Below are positions 4,624-7,656 of a stretch of DNA of 7,656 bases, piece by piece. Position 1 is the first letter of the stretch. Every line of letters begins with the position of its first letter. Both the position numbers and the translations under genes were made by a program. The notes beneath the pieces were generated by a model that worked only from the letters and a program-made list of their open reading frames with translations, made no database searches and had not been told where the DNA came from. Origin of the DNA: Salibacteraceae bacterium (GTDB lineage: Bacteria; Bacteroidota; Bacteroidia; Flavobacteriales_G; Salibacteraceae); contig JALRDM010000210.1 of NCBI GenBank assembly GCA_023262195.1, positions 1-7,656 of the forward strand. The letters are read 5' to 3'.

Positions 4624-7443
4624 ATGCCAAAAGACAACAGCATAAAATCCATCCTGATAATCGGGAGTGGTCCTATCGTAATTGGCCAAGCCTGTGAATT
4701 TGACTACAGCGGATCACAAGCGGCCAAATCACTTAGAGAAGAAGGAATTGAGGTAACGCTAATCAATAGCAACCCGGCAACCATTATGACAGACCCAGTG
4801 ACAGCTGATAATGTCTACCTACTGCCGCTTGATCCGAAATCGATCCGAAAGATTCTAGAAGAGCAACCACAAATTGATGCTGTTTTACCAACCATGGGCG
4901 GGCAAACAGCCCTAAACCTCGCTATTGAATGCGACAAACTGGGTTTGTGGAAAGACTTTAATGTTCGAATGATTGGCGTTGATATTGACGCTATTGAAAT
5001 CACAGAAGACCGCGAGAAGTTCAGACAATTATTAGATCGTATAGATATTGGCTACGCGCCATCAGGTATCGCTCGCTCGTTTCTTGAAGGAAAGGAATTA
5101 GCGCAAAAGTTTGGGATTCCACTCGTGATAAGACCTTCATTTACCCTAGGAGGAACTGGAGCCTCTTTTGTGCATAAAAAAGAAGACTTTGACAAACTGC
5201 TCGAGCGAGGTTTGCATGCATCCCCCATTCATGAGGTCTTGATTGACAAGGCACTTTTTGGGTGGAAGGAATTTGAGCTTGAATTGCTCAGAGATAACAA
5301 TGATAACGTAGTTATCATTTGCTCGGTAGAAAACATGGACCCCATGGGCATCCACACGGGTGATAGTATTACTGTGGCCCCAGCCATGACTCTTTCTGAT
5401 AAAACTTATCAGAAAATGCGGGATATGGCCATCAAGATGATGCGCTCTATTGGAGACTTCGCAGGAGGTTGCAACGTACAATTCGCGGTGAGTCCAGATG
5501 AGAAAGAAGACATCATTGCCATTGAGATCAATCCACGCGTAAGCCGATCTTCTGCCTTGGCATCAAAGGCTACAGGGTATCCAATTGCGAAGGTTGCGGC
5601 CAAACTTGCCATTGGCTACAACTTGGATGAATTAAAGAATCAAATCACCGGCAATACCTCAGCATATTTTGAGCCTACCCTTGATTATGTGATAGTAAAA
5701 ATCCCTCGCTGGAACTTTGATAAGTTCAAAGGGTCGGATAGAGAACTTGGCCTTCAGATGAAGTCTGTAGGAGAAGTGATGGGAATTGGACGATCGTTTC
5801 AAGAAGCCATTCAAAAAGCTTGTCAATCATTGGAAATCAGAAGGAATGGATTGGGTGCCGATGGCAAAGAGCTTAAAGACCAGGACAAAATTCTTGACAG
5901 TTTAGAACACCCAAGTTGGAATCGTTTATTCCACATTTATGACGCAATTAAATTGGGCATTCCCTTCAAAACAATCTATGATAAAACCAAGATCGACCCA
6001 TGGTTTTTACATCAGATAGATGAGTTAATTAGCATAGAGCGTACCATGGGGAAATACACCCTAGACACGCTACCTCGTGATGTGCTTTGGGACGCTAAAC
6101 AGCGTGGCTATGCCGATAGGCAAATTGCCCACGTTTTGAATTGTCTTGAAAGTCAGGTAAGAGCAAAACGCTCGGAAATGGGAATAAAAAGGGTGTATAA
6201 GCTTGTGGATACCTGCGCTGCAGAATTTGAAGCTCAAACACCTTACTACTATTCTTCCTTCGAAGGTGAAAACGAAAGCGTTAAATCGGATAAAAAGAAA
6301 ATTGTGGTGCTGGGCTCAGGTCCAAATCGGATTGGACAAGGTATCGAGTTTGACTATTGCTGTGTGCATGGCGTGCTCGCAGCAAAAGAATGCGGATACG
6401 AGACCATAATGATCAACTGCAATCCCGAAACGGTTTCAACTGATTTTGACACAGCCGATAAACTCTATTTCGAGCCAGTGTTTTGGGAACATATTTTCGA
6501 CATCATAGAGCACGAGCAGCCAGAAGGAGTGATTGTGCAACTTGGTGGACAAACTGCGCTAAAACTTGCTGAAAAGCTTGATCGACATGGCATCAATGTG
6601 ATCGGCACTAGCTATGAAGCACTTGATTTGGCCGAAGACCGAGGCAGGTTTTCTGACACGCTTAAAAAACTGAATATTCCATACCCAAAATATGGTGCAG
6701 TTGAAACCGCACAAGAGGCAATAGAGCTAAGCCGCGAATTGGGTTATCCACTCTTGGTTCGTCCGAGCTATGTCTTGGGTGGACAAGGGATGAAAATCGT
6801 AATCAATGAGGATGAACTGGAAAAGCATGTGGTGAACATTTTCCGTGACATGCCCGATAATCGCGTTTTATTAGATCATTTTCTTGAAGGAGCACTGGAG
6901 GCAGAAGCCGATGCTATTTGCGATGGTGAGGACACTTACATTATTGGAATAATGGAGCACATTGAACCCGCAGGAATTCACTCAGGAGACTCAAGTGCAG
7001 TGCTTCCGGCTTTTGACTTAAGTGAAACAGTCCTTAAGCAAATAGAAGAATACACAAAGAAAATTGCGGTTGAGCTTAAAACTGTAGGACTCATTAACAT
7101 CCAATTTGCTGTAAAAGACGATGTAGTGTATGTGATTGAAGCCAATCCACGAGCCTCTAGAACCGTGCCTTTCATCGCAAAGGCTTACAGGGAGCCATAT
7201 GTTAACTATGCTACCAAGGTGATGCTGGGTGAGAAGAAGGTGAAGGATTTTGACTTTAAACCACACCGAGAGGGTTATGCCATCAAGCTTCCTGTCTTTT
7301 CATTTGACAAATTCCCCAACGTGGCCAAAGAGTTAGGTCCGGAAATGAAATCTACGGGTGAAGCCATTTACTTTATTGACGATTTAACAGACGAATATTT
7401 CAAAAAAGTGTACTCTGAGCGCAACCTCTATTTATCCAGATAA
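4624..7443 (+). CDS. carB: Carbamoyl-phosphate synthase large subunit, short form without the MGS-like domain
   Basis: CarB makes carbamoyl phosphate from bicarbonate, two ATP and ammonia channelled from the glutaminase subunit CarA, feeding pyrimidine and arginine synthesis in the cytoplasm. The 939 residues hold the two homologous synthetase halves. The first (about 1-400) has GSGPIVIGQACEFDYSG (14-30), R130 in EDREKF, RPSFTLGGTGASF (170-182) and EINPRVSRSSALASK (301-315). An oligomerisation-type helical region follows (about 420-545). The second half (about 556-935) has GSGPNRIGQGIEFDY (564-578), EDRGRF (671-676), RPSYVLGGQGM (713-723) and EANPRASRTVPF (839-850). Catalytic Glu, Asn and Arg residues look intact in both halves. 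The protein ends just after GPEMKSTGEA (905-914). The roughly 135-residue C-terminal domain that in E. coli CarB (1073 residues) binds UMP, IMP and ornithine is absent. The ATG start fits the family N-terminus (MPK...IKSILIIG). carA is not in the window. Confidence 0.98.
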   Translation: MPKDNSIKSILIIGSGPIVIGQACEFDYSGSQAAKSLREEGIEVTLINSNPATIMTDPVTADNVYLLPLDPKSIRKILEEQPQIDAVLPTMGGQTALNLAIECDKLGLWKDFNVRMIGVDIDAIEITEDREKFRQLLDRIDIGYAPSGIARSFLEGKELAQKFGIPLVIRPSFTLGGTGASFVHKKEDFDKLLERGLHASPIHEVLIDKALFGWKEFELELLRDNNDNVVIICSVENMDPMGIHTGDSITVAPAMTLSDKTYQKMRDMAIKMMRSIGDFAGGCNVQFAVSPDEKEDIIAIEINPRVSRSSALASKATGYPIAKVAAKLAIGYNLDELKNQITGNTSAYFEPTLDYVIVKIPRWNFDKFKGSDRELGLQMKSVGEVMGIGRSFQEAIQKACQSLEIRRNGLGADGKELKDQDKILDSLEHPSWNRLFHIYDAIKLGIPFKTIYDKTKIDPWFLHQIDELISIERTMGKYTLDTLPRDVLWDAKQRGYADRQIAHVLNCLESQVRAKRSEMGIKRVYKLVDTCAAEFEAQTPYYYSSFEGENESVKSDKKKIVVLGSGPNRIGQGIEFDYCCVHGVLAAKECGYETIMINCNPETVSTDFDTADKLYFEPVFWEHIFDIIEHEQPEGVIVQLGGQTALKLAEKLDRHGINVIGTSYEALDLAEDRGRFSDTLKKLNIPYPKYGAVETAQEAIELSRELGYPLLVRPSYVLGGQGMKIVINEDELEKHVVNIFRDMPDNRVLLDHFLEGALEAEADAICDGEDTYIIGIMEHIEPAGIHSGDSSAVLPAFDLSETVLKQIEEYTKKIAVELKTVGLINIQFAVKDDVVYVIEANPRASRTVPFIAKAYREPYVNYATKVMLGEKKVKDFDFKPHREGYAIKLPVFSFDKFPNVAKELGPEMKSTGEAIYFIDDLTDEYFKKVYSERNLYLSR

Positions 7444-7448
7444 TTGGC

Positions 7449-7656
7449 TTGCGAGTTCTGCTCATCATACTGCTTGTAATTATCGGATTTAGACTATTTG
7501 TCCGGTTTGTATTCCCTCTGATTGCGAGGTATTTTGTTGAGAAAGCATCGGATAGCATTCAAGAACAAGCCAAACGGAAAACCCAAGGAGAAAAGGTGTT
7601 TGAAAAAGGAGATATTGAAATACGAAAACCCCGTAAGCCGGATAACCGAAGCAAGG
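7449..7656 (+). CDS. DUF4834-like small membrane-anchored protein, partial at the right edge
   Basis: The frame has no ATG between its upstream stop (7416-7418) and the hydrophobic segment, so the best start is the TTG at 7449, 5 nt after the carB stop; an ATT at 7443 is an alternative. The visible 69 residues are an N-terminal membrane helix (RVLLIILLVIIGFRLFVRFV, residues 2-21) followed by FPLIARYFVEKASDS. A charged cytoplasmic-looking tail comes next, with KVFEKGDIEIRKPRKPDN (49-66). This layout, a single helix then a Lys/Arg-rich tail with a G-[DE]-[VI]-x-I-like segment, resembles the Bacteroidota DUF4834 family. Those proteins usually end with a GDYVDYEE-type motif that would lie past the edge. 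It is probably co-transcribed with carB. The function is unknown, and the family call is from pattern memory only. Confidence 0.68.
   Translation, partial: MRVLLIILLVIIGFRLFVRFVFPLIARYFVEKASDSIQEQAKRKTQGEKVFEKGDIEIRKPRKPDNRSK

Overview
The window looks like a chromosomal segment of a Bacteroidota bacterium, most likely a Cytophagales-type (often marine) lineage. The evidence is a set of Bacteroidota-flavoured families (a DUF5687-type membrane permease with its dedicated ATPase, and a DUF4834-type membrane stub), a lack of Shine-Dalgarno sequences in front of the genes, a TAnnTTTG-type -7 promoter element before carB, a moderately AT-rich composition, and a CarB that ends before the usual C-terminal regulatory domain. 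The genus cannot be fixed from the sequence.

Layout, left to right. Positions 1-274 are mostly non-coding and rich in inverted repeats: a minus-strand terminator-like hairpin, an overlapping three-stem fold and a plus-strand terminator. Then a plus-strand pair: a 49-codon zinc-ribbon-like DUF2256 protein (275-424), overlapping by ATGA the start of a cryptochrome/photolyase-related flavoprotein (421-1902) of the bacterial PhrB/CryB (DPRP) family. After it is a small membrane-protein gene (1951-2169) that appears to have lost its C-terminal half, followed by a good plus-strand terminator. Convergent to these, on the minus strand, is a two-gene ABC transporter operon: a 501-residue multi-pass permease (4439-2934) followed after 3 nt by its ATPase (2930-2217). 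A 184-bp divergent intergenic region with a repeated TTTATAAG motif and a -7 element leads to plus-strand carB (4624-7443), the large subunit of carbamoyl-phosphate synthetase. A DUF4834-like gene (from about 7449) starts a few bases after carB and runs off the right edge.

How the genes work together. The DUF2256/cryptochrome pair is a light-dependent DNA-repair or photoreceptor unit. The ABC pair is an exporter-like system of unknown substrate. CarB makes carbamoyl phosphate for pyrimidine and arginine synthesis, and its partner CarA lies outside the window. No CRISPR array, insertion sequence, rRNA or tRNA was recognised, and most of the window is ordinary core or accessory chromosome. The points that stand out are the photolyase-like protein without its iron-sulfur cysteines, the short CarB, the truncated membrane gene, and the mutually exclusive hairpins at the left edge.
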